64,000 nt of DNA from contig CAVYHJ010000001.1 of the NCBI GenBank assembly GCA_963768165.1, forward strand, positions 1-64,000, written 5' to 3'. The notes below the pieces were generated by a model, which had not been told where the DNA came from, did no database searches, and worked only from the letters and a program-made list of their open reading frames with translations. The stretch comes from CAVYHJ01 sp963768165 [NCBI: uncultured bacterium] (lineage in GTDB: Bacteria; UBP4; UBA4092). Below, in pieces: positions 7,765 through 16,504 of the stretch. Numbering within the stretch: the stretch's first letter is position 1; each line of letters begins with the position of its first letter. Both the position numbers and the translations under genes were made by a program.

Positions 7765-9228
7765 TTACGATTTTCTTTTGCGCATGTGCGCGGGGAGAAT
7801 TTTGAGTTGTTCGCGGTATTTGGCGACGGTACGGCGGGCGATAACAATACCTTTAGTTTTGATGATATCTGCAATGGTTTGATCCGAGAGAGGTTTATCC
7901 GGGTTTTCTTCAGCGACCAGATTTTCAATCATTTGGCGGATACTGCGCGCAGAGACGGATTCCCCACCTTGCGCGTCGAGTCCGGTGCTGAAGAAATATT
8001 TAAGTTCAAAAATCCCATGCGGAGTCTGAACATATTTATTAGTGGTGACGCGCGCCACGGTAGATTCATGGACTCCAACTTTATCAGCGATTTCCCGCAA
8101 TTTTAAAGGTTTGAGATATTCGACCCCTTTTTCCAAAAATGCGCGCTGTGTTTTCATGATTTCATCCGTGACTTTGACAATGGTTCTACCACGGTGCGCG
8201 ATATTACGGATCAAAGTCCGCGCGGCACGAAATTTCTCGAGGACAAAATCGTATTGTTCTTTGGGAATTTTATCCTTATTTTTCAACATTTCCTGATAGA
8301 CCGGGCTGATGATGAGACGGGGGACATTTTCATCATTTAGAAGAATATCATATTGCCCGTTTTCCCCCTCTCGAATTACGACATCGGGAAGAATATAACG
8401 TGGGGTTTCATTATTGAATTTGGAACCGGGTTTGGGAATAAGTTTGGCAATGGTATTCACTGCTTCCTGAATTTCCGCAAGACTGCATCCGACTGCTTTG
8501 GCTAATTGGGGAAACCGGCGGTGTTCGAATTCCGGAAAATGTTCCGGTTGAAGTATCGCGCGAATCACCGGGTCTTGAATTTGCAAAAAATCGCATTGAA
8601 TTAGCAAACATTCCCGCAAATCCCGCGCGGCAACGCCTGGCGGATCGAACTTTTGAATTATCTTTAGGACTTTTTCAATCTCTTCCAGAGTTGATTGCGA
8701 TTCCCGTGCAATATCTTCCAGCGGTGTGCGAAGATACCCATCCGGGTCAATATTTCCGATAATGATTTCGGCAATTTTAAAATCCACTGGAGTTAAATCT
8801 GATAATCGGGCTTGTGACAGTAGGCTATCATTGAGGTCTTCCATAGTCGTCGAAACGATACGAGATAAATAACCGTCATGATCTTCTTGCGGCTGTTCGG
8901 CGGGAGTGGAAGGTTCCCAATTTCGATCATCGGGAAATAATTCATCCCAGTTGACTTCTTCCACGGCTTTGGATTCCGGCCCTTCGAGGGTCTCTTCTTT
9001 CGCCGTGGCGACCGGTTCGATGTTATCCTGGGGAGTCGCAGCTCCGTCGACGGGTGTTTCCCCGAGAGGAGAATCCGTGACTTCCAGTACTGGATTTTGT
9101 TCCAGTTCCTGTTCGATCAGTTGTTCCAGTTCCATGACTGACAATTGCAGAAGCATGACGGCTTGCTGTAATTGCGGAGTCATGACCAACCGTTGCGTTT
9201 GTGTTTGTACTAATCGTTGTTTCAACAT
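7765..9228 (-). CDS. rpoN: RNA polymerase sigma-54 factor
   Basis: This is the alternative sigma factor that directs RNA polymerase to -24/-12 promoters and needs AAA+ activators. Region I is the glutamine- and leucine-rich N-terminus (M-T-P-Q-L-Q-Q-A-V-M-L-L-Q-L), which contacts activators. An acidic linker follows (about residues 50-110), then the core-binding domain, a helix-turn-helix (around residues 380-400), and the diagnostic RpoN box A-R-R-T-V-A-K-Y-R-E at 464-473. At 487 residues it is full length. It follows cpoB on the minus strand with 131 bases between, at the end of the tol-pal cluster. Possible sigma-54-dependent genes cannot be identified here without knowing the activators. 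Confidence 0.97.
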   Translation of the reverse strand: MLKQRLVQTQTQRLVMTPQLQQAVMLLQLSVMELEQLIEQELEQNPVLEVTDSPLGETPVDGAATPQDNIEPVATAKEETLEGPESKAVEEVNWDELFPDDRNWEPSTPAEQPQEDHDGYLSRIVSTTMEDLNDSLLSQARLSDLTPVDFKIAEIIIGNIDPDGYLRTPLEDIARESQSTLEEIEKVLKIIQKFDPPGVAARDLRECLLIQCDFLQIQDPVIRAILQPEHFPEFEHRRFPQLAKAVGCSLAEIQEAVNTIAKLIPKPGSKFNNETPRYILPDVVIREGENGQYDILLNDENVPRLIISPVYQEMLKNKDKIPKEQYDFVLEKFRAARTLIRNIAHRGRTIVKVTDEIMKTQRAFLEKGVEYLKPLKLREIADKVGVHESTVARVTTNKYVQTPHGIFELKYFFSTGLDAQGGESVSARSIRQMIENLVAEENPDKPLSDQTIADIIKTKGIVIARRTVAKYREQLKILPAHMRKRKS

Positions 9229-9359
9229 AATTCTTAACAGGATACCGGTAATCCACGTGATTTATACGTGCTTCAAGCATTTGTATTATGACTACCTTAG
9301 TAAGAGATAGGAATTTTGTCAATGAAAAAAATCGCTTCGACTCATTCCCAGGAAGTTTT

Positions 9360-10274
9360 TTATTTATCGGAAGATTTCAATTCTTCCAATGCCTGATCCG
9401 CTTCCGCGGACAACGGATATTTTTTTACAATGGCTTTCAATTCATCTTGTTGTTCCGTTGTCTTTTTCAGTTGTTTATAGACAAACGCCCGTTTCAACAT
9501 GGCCGTGGGAACTTTATCGTCATTGGGATAGGTGGTAACAAATCCATTGAGTTCCGTTAACGCGTCATCAAACTTTTGCAGCGCCAAATAACTTTCCGCC
9601 AATAAAAACTTGGCAGACGATATTTGCGCTCCTTGAGGGAATCGGCTGATGTAATCTTTCGCCTCATTTTGCGACAATTCATATTGGCCTTTCAGGTAAT
9701 CCTGTTCCGCGGTTTGATAGACCTGTTTCGGATCCACGATTTCCACGGGAGACGAGGTGGTTGTGGAACCGGTTGTGTTCGCTGATGTTGTCGGTACGGT
9801 AAGGGAGGAAGTTTCTGCTAGAGTTGTGTTGATCCTTTGTTCGAGCGCATCCACCCGATGTTGGATTTCGGTTTTGGTTACATCCAGTTTTTGGGTCATC
9901 GTCTGTTCCGTGGAAGCAATCCGCTGTTCTAATTTATCCAGGCGATCCCGGTAGTCATCCAGTCGGTTATTGGCAATGGAAACATCCTGGCTGATCTTGT
10001 CCACTTGAACTTTGGTATCCGCTTGATTTTTCTGAACGGAATCCATATCCTCTTTGATGGCGGATAATTGTTTTTCGATTTCTTTCGCCATATCACGCCG
10101 CAGGTTTGCCATATCTTCCTGTGTCTTGGTTAGTTGCAGCCGCAGGGTTTGGATGTCTGAATGGATGGGGTCAATATCTTTTTCGGTGGTAACACAACCG
10201 GTAAATAGAGAAAGAAGGCTGAGTAGAACGATTACTCTTATAAAAAATCCCAATTTCTTCACATCAACCCTCAT
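9360..10274 (-). CDS. cpoB: Cell division coordinator CpoB / YbgF-like periplasmic TPR lipoprotein
   Basis: The protein works with Tol-Pal in the periplasm, coordinating outer-membrane constriction with septal wall synthesis in the species studied. The N-terminus is a lipoprotein-like signal ending F-T-G-C (Cys27); the -3 Phe is less usual for a lipobox. Residues about 35-160 are strongly heptad-patterned, predicting a trimeric coiled coil. A T/S-rich linker follows, then tetratricopeptide repeats (about 185-300: Y-x-x-A-E-Q-D-Y-L-K-G-Q-Y, then F-L-L-A-E-S-Y-L-A-L and A-M-L-K-R-A-F-V-Y). It starts 18 bases after pal ends, in the usual position at the end of the Tol-Pal operon. Confidence 0.93.
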   Translation of the reverse strand: MRVDVKKLGFFIRVIVLLSLLSLFTGCVTTEKDIDPIHSDIQTLRLQLTKTQEDMANLRRDMAKEIEKQLSAIKEDMDSVQKNQADTKVQVDKISQDVSIANNRLDDYRDRLDKLEQRIASTEQTMTQKLDVTKTEIQHRVDALEQRINTTLAETSSLTVPTTSANTTGSTTTSSPVEIVDPKQVYQTAEQDYLKGQYELSQNEAKDYISRFPQGAQISSAKFLLAESYLALQKFDDALTELNGFVTTYPNDDKVPTAMLKRAFVYKQLKKTTEQQDELKAIVKKYPLSAEADQALEELKSSDK

Positions 10275-10292
10275 TTCATGAATTTCCTTTGA

Positions 10293-10904
10293 TTAAGGAG
10301 TAACTTTAACGGTATCATCCCGGCGATTTTTGGCCCAGGATTCTTCATTATGGCCAGAATCTAGGGGATGTTCTTTACCGTAACTAATTGTCTGTATGCG
10401 ACTGGCAGATACTCCCAATGATATGTAATAATCTTTTGCGGCATTGGCACGTTTTTCACCCAAAGCCAGGTTATATTCTACAGTTCCCCGTTCATCGCAA
10501 TTTCCTTCCACGCGGATTTTAATATCCGGATTCTTTTTCAACCAGGCGGCGTTATTTGCTAGAACACCACGGGCTTCCTCGGTGAGGTCGTATTTATCGA
10601 AGGCAAAAAAGGCAGCACCAATTTGGGGAATTTCTTCGGTCACTATCGGTTTGATGGGTTCATTTCCACTTACATTTTCTTCGTTAGATTTGGGTTTGGT
10701 AATGGTTTCCTCAGGAGGAGACGTTGGAGTCGGAGCAGGCGTCGTCTTGGCCGGCATGGGTGGCGGTGTTGCATTGGAAGTTTTTGTGACACCGGTTTTA
10801 GATGCACAACCGATTGCAAATACCAACCCTAAAGCCAGCGGGATAATAATAACACGGGTTCCCTTTCGTAGATTCATAGCCACTTCGTTTTTTGAAATTT
10901 TCAT
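10293..10904 (-). CDS. pal: Peptidoglycan-associated lipoprotein Pal
   Basis: Pal anchors the outer membrane to peptidoglycan and is moved to division sites by TolQRA-TolB. A signal peptide with the lipobox A-I-G-C (Cys33) is followed by a proline-rich linker (about residues 40-85) and an OmpA-like domain. That domain shows F-A-F-D-K-Y-D-L near residue 105, V-E-G-N-C-D-E-R-G-T-V-E-Y-N-L-A-L-G and R-I-Q-T-I-S-Y-G-K-E, the Pal-type meso-diaminopimelate-binding site. AGAGGAG lies just upstream of the ATG. It sits between tolB and cpoB. A second Pal copy lies at 47676-48281 outside any Tol cluster. Confidence 0.96.
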   Translation of the reverse strand: MKISKNEVAMNLRKGTRVIIIPLALGLVFAIGCASKTGVTKTSNATPPPMPAKTTPAPTPTSPPEETITKPKSNEENVSGNEPIKPIVTEEIPQIGAAFFAFDKYDLTEEARGVLANNAAWLKKNPDIKIRVEGNCDERGTVEYNLALGEKRANAAKDYYISLGVSASRIQTISYGKEHPLDSGHNEESWAKNRRDDTVKVTP

Positions 10905-11018
10905 ATACCTCTCCTCTATAAAATTTGAATTAATGTTTAAAAATTGGCCCTAACTATCGTATGAATTGACTATATCAAATTCATTTTAATCTTGCAACCA
11001 CCATTAAGTTGAAATACT

Positions 11019-12329
11019 TTATCGCGACCAGGACGGTTGACTTGTGGCTTTTTTGGAATTGGTTAATTGAGTAATCTGGTTTCCGTCAAGGGTTAGCGTA
11101 TAGATTTCTGGATAACCTGAACGGGTCGAACTGAATACTAAATGACGGCCATCAGGCGACCAGGACGGGTCTTCGTTTGATCCAGCACTGGAAGTTAATT
11201 GCGTTGGATTTTGACCGTCCACCTGCACGAGATACAGATTAAACCCTTCGGGATGTTGCGAAACATAAGCGATTAAATCTCCCTGCGGTGACCAGGTTGG
11301 AGAAGCATTATAATCCCCCTTATATGTGAGACGACGGACATTGCTTCCATCCGAATCCATGATATAAATTTGCGGAGTCCCCGCACGGTTCGAGACAAAT
11401 GCAATTTGCCGGCCGGTGGGTGACCAGCAGGGAGATGTATCAATTCCCTTGCCGAATGTCAACCGTTTCGGTTCCGTCTTGCCCAACGGGTCAAGGAGAT
11501 AAATTTGCTCATTGCCGTCTTTATTTAAAGTGGCGGCAATCCATTTCCCATCGGGAGACCATGCGGGCGCAGAATTTAATCCCGGATAAGCGGCTAAAAG
11601 ACGCGATTTATGTGTATTGACATTAACGATATAAATGGAGGGATTGTTACGTTTGAAAGTGACATAAGCAATTTCATTTGTATCCGGCGACCATGTCGGA
11701 GAAAGAGTGATGGAATTGTCTTTGGTCAATTGTTCAATATTATACCCATCGTAATCCATTATATAGAGTTCTTTGGAACCGGTGATTTTGGATATAAACG
11801 CAATCTTACTTTCGGCAATTCCTTTGAACCCGGTTAATCGGTAGACCACTTCATCGGAAAACCGGTGGGCCATTTCACGATGCAATACCAAATCACCCCG
11901 GTACCGTTTCCCCCACATTAAAATTCCATTTTGGGCGTTGAGTACATCCGCTTCCATATATAGACTGTCCCCGGCTGCAGAATATCTTCCCTGAATAAAG
12001 GAATCCACATTCAAATCTTTTAGAAAACCCAAATCAAAATCTGTCGCGGAACCGGTTATCGTGGGAACTTTATCAGTGGTAATGACGCTGAAATAACCTG
12101 AATATTCCAAATCATTCTTGAGAACTTCCGAAATCGTATTCATGTCCTTTGAATCTTCAGAACCGGACATGGGGTGAAAACGAGTGATTAAAATATTCCA
12201 TTTCTTTCCGACTTGAAACCGGGTGGTAAGGAAAACATCCGTGGCAAGGGCAAGAGTGAATAAAATCGTTAAAAAAAGTGATCCAGTAAGGATAAGGACA
12301 CTAATTCTTTTTCGCATAAAATTTTGCAT
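11019..12329 (-). CDS. tolB: Tol-Pal system beta-propeller protein TolB
   Basis: TolB is the periplasmic protein that binds Pal and relays the TolQRA energised state. A signal peptide (about residues 1-30) precedes the TolB N-terminal domain (about 35-165), then PD40/WD40-like propeller repeats follow. These show the recurring S-P-[TSA]-W-S-P-D-[GT] motif and I-Y-[LI]-[MLV]-[DQ]. The final residues are Q-P-S-W-S-R. At 436 residues it matches the usual length. The start at 12329 has GGGAG upstream; an ATG four codons later is equally compatible. It follows the TonB/TolA-like gene by 15 bases. Confidence 0.96.
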   Translation of the reverse strand: MQNFMRKRISVLILTGSLFLTILFTLALATDVFLTTRFQVGKKWNILITRFHPMSGSEDSKDMNTISEVLKNDLEYSGYFSVITTDKVPTITGSATDFDLGFLKDLNVDSFIQGRYSAAGDSLYMEADVLNAQNGILMWGKRYRGDLVLHREMAHRFSDEVVYRLTGFKGIAESKIAFISKITGSKELYIMDYDGYNIEQLTKDNSITLSPTWSPDTNEIAYVTFKRNNPSIYIVNVNTHKSRLLAAYPGLNSAPAWSPDGKWIAATLNKDGNEQIYLLDPLGKTEPKRLTFGKGIDTSPCWSPTGRQIAFVSNRAGTPQIYIMDSDGSNVRRLTYKGDYNASPTWSPQGDLIAYVSQHPEGFNLYLVQVDGQNPTQLTSSAGSNEDPSWSPDGRHLVFSSTRSGYPEIYTLTLDGNQITQLTNSKKATSQPSWSR

Positions 12330-12344
12330 AAAATATAGTCTCCC

Positions 12345-13154
12345 TTAATTTTTATTCGTATAGGTAAATTGGAAATGAACTTGTAATAAATCTTCTTTGA
12401 CAACAGACGGTATCGGCGGAAAAGGATTGCATAACTGGACTGCTCGTAGAGCCGAGTCATCCAATAACACTGACCCCGATGAATCTTCGATTTGAATCTT
12501 TTCAATTTTCCCTTTTCGACTTATGGAAAAAAGAACCATCAGGGTTAACGTACTTTTCTGACCTAATATTCCACGAGGAGGATTCCAATTATTGGTTATT
12601 TGAGTTTGAATGACTTGAAGATAATCGGGTGCCGGAAACGGGATGGCGCCGGGAATATTGGAACCGGAATTTCCTGCTTGTGGATTTCCCGGAAGCATTG
12701 CACCGGTTGGATTGGTTTCTCCTTTGACGGCGCCCAAAATTGGTCCGCCGGGATTGTTTATTTTTCCTGGTAATCCGTGAGTTGAAGGCATCGTTATCTT
12801 AGGTTGAGGGATTGCCTTGGGTTCCGAAGTAACCGGTTTAATCACTGGAATATTTTCCATCGGTTTAATTTTAGGCATTTTAATATCTTTGTGCGGAACG
12901 GGTACAGGTTTCGAATTGGGTATGGATATAGACCCTGCTGTCGGTGCTAAATGACTGGCTAAATCTACGACTCCATGCGATGGCATATTCACCAGATTAA
13001 TCGTGTAAACAGGGCCGTTTAAAATATGTGATTTATTAAAATTTGAAAAAAAGAAAATTCCCATCGTCAGGATAAGATGCAATCCTAAGGATAGCAAGAT
13101 GGCAACTTTAAAAAACCGGTTATTAACTTCATAAAGTTGATAATATGAGGACAT
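12345..13154 (-). CDS. TolA/TonB-family energy transducer
   Basis: The 269-residue protein has one N-terminal membrane anchor (about residues 16-36), a proline-rich spacer rather than the long alanine/lysine helix of enterobacterial TolA (about residues 80-165), and a C-terminal TonB-type domain (about 175-269: I-T-N-N-W-N-P-P-R, then F-S-I-S-R-K-G-K-I and D-D-S-A-L-R-A-V). It bridges the TolQR motor in the inner membrane to TolB-Pal at the outer membrane. Position between tolR and tolB assigns it to the Tol system, so it acts as TolA despite the TonB-like architecture. It starts three bases after tolR ends. Confidence 0.85.
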   Translation of the reverse strand: MSSYYQLYEVNNRFFKVAILLSLGLHLILTMGIFFFSNFNKSHILNGPVYTINLVNMPSHGVVDLASHLAPTAGSISIPNSKPVPVPHKDIKMPKIKPMENIPVIKPVTSEPKAIPQPKITMPSTHGLPGKINNPGGPILGAVKGETNPTGAMLPGNPQAGNSGSNIPGAIPFPAPDYLQVIQTQITNNWNPPRGILGQKSTLTLMVLFSISRKGKIEKIQIEDSSGSVLLDDSALRAVQLCNPFPPIPSVVKEDLLQVHFQFTYTNKN

Positions 13155-13157
13155 AAT

Positions 13158-13568
13158 TTATTTCTGGTTTTCTTCGGGTTCTGTGACGATTCCTACTTTT
13201 TCAACCCCGGCTTGTTTGATGATATCCATCACTTTCATTACTGCGCCGTAATTACTGCGCTTATCCCCTACCAGAAATACTTGCGTAGAAGATTCAGTTT
13301 GGGCTATAGCATGCATTCGTTGCGCCAGGTCCTCCAGGGTAATCGGCCTGTCATTTAAAAGCACCGCGCCGTCTTGGGGAACCGTGACCACCCATTTCCC
13401 GGAGACATCCACGCCCTGGGTCTTGGTTTTCGGTAATTGAATATTCATACTTTGATGCAGGGCGGGGGCGACCACCATGAAGATGACCAGCAGGGTGAGT
13501 GCCACATCCACAAAAGGGGTTACATTGATACTGGCTAAGGTGCTTAATTCCGGTTGGCGTGAGCGCAA
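13158..13568 (-). CDS. tolR: Biopolymer transport protein TolR/ExbD
   Basis: This is the ExbD/TolR stator partner of TolQ, using proton motive force to drive TolA. One transmembrane helix follows the signature I-N-V-T-P-F-V-D-V, with the proton-carrying Asp21, and a periplasmic domain follows, including F-L-V-G-D-K-R-S-N-Y. The start is TTG at 13568, supported by AAGGAG nine bases upstream; no ATG would retain the conserved N-terminus. There are 67 bases between tolQ and tolR. Length (136 residues) is normal for the family. Confidence 0.95.
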   Translation of the reverse strand: MRSRQPELSTLASINVTPFVDVALTLLVIFMVVAPALHQSMNIQLPKTKTQGVDVSGKWVVTVPQDGAVLLNDRPITLEDLAQRMHAIAQTESSTQVFLVGDKRSNYGAVMKVMDIIKQAGVEKVGIVTEPEENQK

Positions 13569-13635
13569 AAACCTATACTCCTTTCAAAATGCATCGGGAA
13601 TTTTTGCTTCATCTATTCTCGATGCCACCTCTTTT

Positions 13636-14412
13636 TTAGATATAATTCTTCTCAATATGACTCATGATTTCAGAGGTGAAATGATACATTTGATTATTGA
13701 TTCGGCGAATCTTCGTCGTGAAATGGTTATACGCAATGACGGCGGGGATGGCGGCAGCCAGACCGGCGGCAGTGGCGATTAACGCTTCCGCCAACCCTGG
13801 TGCAATAGTCGTAAAATTAGCAGAGCCGGATACCCCCATCTCATAAAAAGTGGATAGGATTCCCCATACGGTTCCTAATAATCCGATAAAGGGTGTGGCA
13901 CTGGCAGTCGTCGCTAAAAATGACAAATACTTCTCCATGCCGGCGGTTTGTTCGGATATGGTTCGATCCAGCGCCCGTTCTACCAATTGCAAATTTATTT
14001 TAGTCTTAAATGTTTCCGGGGACTGCGGGTCGCCTTCTACTTGTAAACAAGCCGCGCGGTATAAATGGGCAAACGGGCTTTGGTCATAAGAAGATAATTT
14101 GCCCGCTTCTTTTAATAACTTCTTGGAAGACCACACATCCGCCATGAACCGGTTGCTGGTCATTCTTAACGAATGAAAATATTTCCAGCGTTCCACCATA
14201 ATTGCCCATGACCCTATGGAAAATAGTAACAATATCAAAAGGATAAATTTACCAAAGGGGCCGCTCTGCTGGACACAATGCACTAATACTTTGAAAAAAA
14301 GCGTCAATCCGGAAGGCAACGTGATCACATCCCCGGATTCGATGGAAGAACCCGTTTGAACATACAATCCATTAGAGACGGTATGAAATACCCAAAATAA
14401 GTTCTGTAGCAT
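13636..14412 (-). CDS. tolQ: MotA/TolQ/ExbB proton channel TolQ
   Basis: TolQ forms the inner-membrane proton channel with TolR. The first membrane helix (about residues 52-75) is followed by a cytoplasmic region, and two further helices occur near 160-185 and 200-225. The conserved T-A-S-A-T-P-F-I-G-L-L-G-T-V-W-G-I and A-L-I-A-T-A-A-G-L-A-A-A-I-P-A motifs are present. The N-terminus is about 35 residues longer than in many homologues. GGAG lies seven bases before the ATG. It is the first gene of the Tol-Pal cluster; a promoter candidate lies at 14445-14473. Confidence 0.95.
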   Translation of the reverse strand: MLQNLFWVFHTVSNGLYVQTGSSIESGDVITLPSGLTLFFKVLVHCVQQSGPFGKFILLILLLFSIGSWAIMVERWKYFHSLRMTSNRFMADVWSSKKLLKEAGKLSSYDQSPFAHLYRAACLQVEGDPQSPETFKTKINLQLVERALDRTISEQTAGMEKYLSFLATTASATPFIGLLGTVWGILSTFYEMGVSGSANFTTIAPGLAEALIATAAGLAAAIPAVIAYNHFTTKIRRINNQMYHFTSEIMSHIEKNYI

Positions 14413-14444
14413 TTTTCTCCTACTTTACAATAATCTGTCTACGA

Positions 14445-14473
14445 AGTTTACCACGAACATTTTCCAAATTCAA
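14445..14473 (-). promoter_or_regulatory. Candidate sigma-70 promoter for the tol-pal operon
   Basis: Reading the minus strand, TTGAAT and TAAACT are separated by 17 bases, about 33 bases before the tolQ start codon. Each hexamer matches the consensus at four of six positions. Position and spacing are good, but this is inference from sequence only. Confidence 0.4.
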
Positions 14474-14636
14474 TCATCCCTTTTTTCAAAAAACAGTTAA
14501 CAACTTTGATTAACGGTTAATTTCTTGATCGGCAAGGAGCACGTGTACTTTTTAACTTTAAACCATTGTTTTTGTACGGAATGCACACCGGATATATACC
14601 ATAGGTAAAGTGAAGTAAGAGCGAAAAACAAAACTT

Positions 14637-14665
14637 TTGCCCAAGCGGACGATTTTCGATATACT
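14637..14665 (+). promoter_or_regulatory. Candidate sigma-70 promoter upstream of gene at 14721
   Basis: TTGCCC (14637-14642) and TATACT (14660-14665) are spaced by exactly 17 bases and lie 55 bases before the ATG at 14721. The extended open reading frame that begins at 14637 overlaps this promoter, which argues that the gene starts at 14721. Confidence 0.5.
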
Positions 14666-14720
14666 ATCCATAAGAAAGTGCATTTATCAAAAGTCTATAT
14701 TTTCAGATAGGAAAACAAAC

Positions 14721-15365
14721 ATGAACCCTGAACTCTTACGCAGTATATTTTTTGGAATGGAAATTGTGTATCCACCGTTGACGATTTTGGATAAGCAATT
14801 GCTAACGGAACTATATGGACAAATTAACCAACGCTATAACTATATTTCTTTTACGCTCTTGGGGAATGGAGCGCAGTTTAATGAAACCGGTGGTTCGTTT
14901 TGTCGCATCTTGAATGACCGGATTCAATTAAGTGAAGAAAATTTACAGGCGGATATCCAGATTTACAAAGAAAAAATCGTGGATATTATCAAGACGTTTC
15001 AAGCGAAAACTCGTGTCCCGATTTTCTTGATGCAATCTATTACCCTTCGTGCCCTTTGGCCTTGTGGTTCCGAGCAGAATGCCTCGGAAGTTGTACAGGA
15101 ACGGTTTCTAAAAATAAGTCCGGAAGAAATGGGAAAACTGGAAAGACCTTTTGCGGGAGTAGGGTTACGGTTGAATTCGCCGACGCAGGAAAATGTGTTT
15201 GATATTAAAATCGAACCTTGGTTCCGGGATTTAAAACAAATATTTATTGAATTGCGCGGGGAATTTCCCCAACCGATTCAGACATTGGATATTGCCGAAA
15301 AACGGATTGACCAGGTCTATCAGTATCTTTTCAATCAAATCAGCCGGTTTATTTCGGAACCTTAA
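14721..15365 (+). CDS. Hypothetical cytosolic protein
   Basis: The 214-residue product has no signal peptide or membrane segment and belongs to no family I can name. It looks like a folded alpha/beta protein: Q-R-Y-N-Y-I-S-F-T-L-L-G-N-G near residue 40, a central helical region, P-I-F-L-M-Q-S-I-T-L-R-A near residue 100, and F-D-I-K-I-E-P-W-F-R-D near residue 160, with regular hydrophobic spacing. The start at 14721 is chosen for its position behind a promoter candidate at 14637-14665. It ends 10 bases before the threonylcarbamoyl-AMP synthase gene, so it may be the first gene of that operon. No function is inferred. Confidence 0.6.
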   Translation: MNPELLRSIFFGMEIVYPPLTILDKQLLTELYGQINQRYNYISFTLLGNGAQFNETGGSFCRILNDRIQLSEENLQADIQIYKEKIVDIIKTFQAKTRVPIFLMQSITLRALWPCGSEQNASEVVQERFLKISPEEMGKLERPFAGVGLRLNSPTQENVFDIKIEPWFRDLKQIFIELRGEFPQPIQTLDIAEKRIDQVYQYLFNQISRFISEP

Positions 15366-15375
15366 ATTGAGTCCG

Positions 15376-16026
15376 ATGAATAGAATCGTTGTTGATAGCG
15401 AGAACCTAAAAAGGTTAGATATCGAGAAAATTTCCCAAGTCCTTTTAAACGGGGGAGTCGTTGCCTTACCTACGGATACAGTGTATGGATTGGTGTGCCG
15501 GGCAGATTATACCGATACCATAAAACGCATTTATCAAATCAAAGGTAGGGAAGAGAACAAACCCTTACCGGTTTTTGTAGATGGAATAGAACAAGTCAGT
15601 GGAATTGTGGATGAAGTATCTGTGAAGGCAAAACAACTCATGCAGAATTTATGGCCTGGTGCGTTAACCTTGATTTTTCCATGCCATAACCCTCTCTATC
15701 AAGAAGTTACGCGAAATACCGGCAAAGTCGGTCTGCGTATGCCGCTATCTAAACTCGTGTTACAATTATTAGAAGAGTTACGAGTTCCTCTGGCGAGCAC
15801 CAGCGCTAATATTTCCGCACAGAAATCTGCTGTGTCAGCAGAAGAAGTGGAACAAGTTTTAGGTGGGAAAATTGATTTATTGGTGGATGGTGGAAAGACA
15901 GGAAGCGGTGTGGCGTCTACGGTAGTGGATGTCAGCGTTACACCGATAAAAATATTACGGATTGGTGAAGTATCATTGGAACAAATCAATAAAGTTTTAG
16001 AAGGTTCATTGGAGAATAGTTCATAA
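15376..16026 (+). CDS. tsaC: L-threonylcarbamoyladenylate synthase (YrdC/Sua5/YwlC)
   Basis: The enzyme makes threonylcarbamoyl-AMP from threonine, bicarbonate and ATP, the first step of t6A modification of ANN-decoding tRNAs. The YrdC fold motifs are clear: G-G-V-V-A-L-P-T-D-T-V-Y-G-L (residues 26-39), K-G-R-E-E-N-K-P-L-P-V-F near 57, L-W-P-G-A-L-T-L-I-F near 95, V-G-L-R-M-P and L-A-S-T-S-A-N-I-S near 140. At 216 residues it is the single-domain form without the Sua5 C-terminal domain. The start at 15376 is chosen because upstream codons overlap the preceding gene and are not family-like. It is followed by a ywlE-like phosphatase, rpiB and glyA, an order also known from Bacillus. Confidence 0.92.
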   Translation: MNRIVVDSENLKRLDIEKISQVLLNGGVVALPTDTVYGLVCRADYTDTIKRIYQIKGREENKPLPVFVDGIEQVSGIVDEVSVKAKQLMQNLWPGALTLIFPCHNPLYQEVTRNTGKVGLRMPLSKLVLQLLEELRVPLASTSANISAQKSAVSAEEVEQVLGGKIDLLVDGGKTGSGVASTVVDVSVTPIKILRIGEVSLEQINKVLEGSLENSS

Positions 16027-16027
16027 T

Positions 16028-16504
16028 ATGGTTGAGTCCGTTTTGTTTATTTGTACAGGAAATACCTGCCGCAGTCCCATGGCGGAAGGATTGCTCAAAA
16101 AAATATTACAGGATAAAAAGAAAAATGTGATTGCCGTGAAATCCGCCGGAGTGATGGCGGTGGACGGAATACCGGCAACTACGGGTGCGATTTTGACCAT
16201 GTCGGAAATGGGTGTTGATATTTCATCGCATAAATCGTCTAAATTACGTCCTGCGCTGGTTAAGGAATCCGATTTAATTTTGGTGATGGAGAGATACCAT
16301 AAAGACGCTCTATTACGGCTTGATCCGAAAATTGAAAATAAAGTTAAATTATTAAAAGAATACACTAACGCATCCCCTGTGGAATTGGATATTGCGGACC
16401 CCTTAGGGAGTCCACTGGAAGTTTATCGAGATTGTGCCAAAGAAATTCAAGGGTGTATTTTAAAACTGGTGGATGAGATGGATGAGGAGAAAAAACAAAA
16501 GTGA
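16028..16504 (+). CDS. ywlE: Low-molecular-weight protein phosphatase, YwlE-like (predicted arginine phosphatase)
   Basis: The catalytic P-loop C-T-G-N-T-C-R-S sits at residues 9-16, with nucleophile Cys9 and Arg15, and the general acid Asp lies in D-I-A-D-P near residue 120. Family members with Thr at the fifth P-loop position, as here (Thr13), correspond to Bacillus YwlE, which removes phosphate from arginine; tyrosine-specific enzymes usually have Ile there. Length (158) is typical. The gene starts one base after the tsaC stop codon and overlaps the GTG of rpiB as GTGA, so the three are probably translationally coupled. Confidence 0.85.
   Translation: MVESVLFICTGNTCRSPMAEGLLKKILQDKKKNVIAVKSAGVMAVDGIPATTGAILTMSEMGVDISSHKSSKLRPALVKESDLILVMERYHKDALLRLDPKIENKVKLLKEYTNASPVELDIADPLGSPLEVYRDCAKEIQGCILKLVDEMDEEKKQK

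Noticed and set aside
8906-9310. Plus-strand open frame of 134 codons opposite the start of rpoN
   Set aside because: It lies antisense to a clear sigma-54 gene, is low-complexity Ser/Cys-rich, and has no ribosome binding site or family resemblance.
10444-10953. Plus-strand open frame of 169 codons opposite pal
   Set aside because: Antisense to pal; glycine/valine runs mirror the proline-rich linker of Pal.
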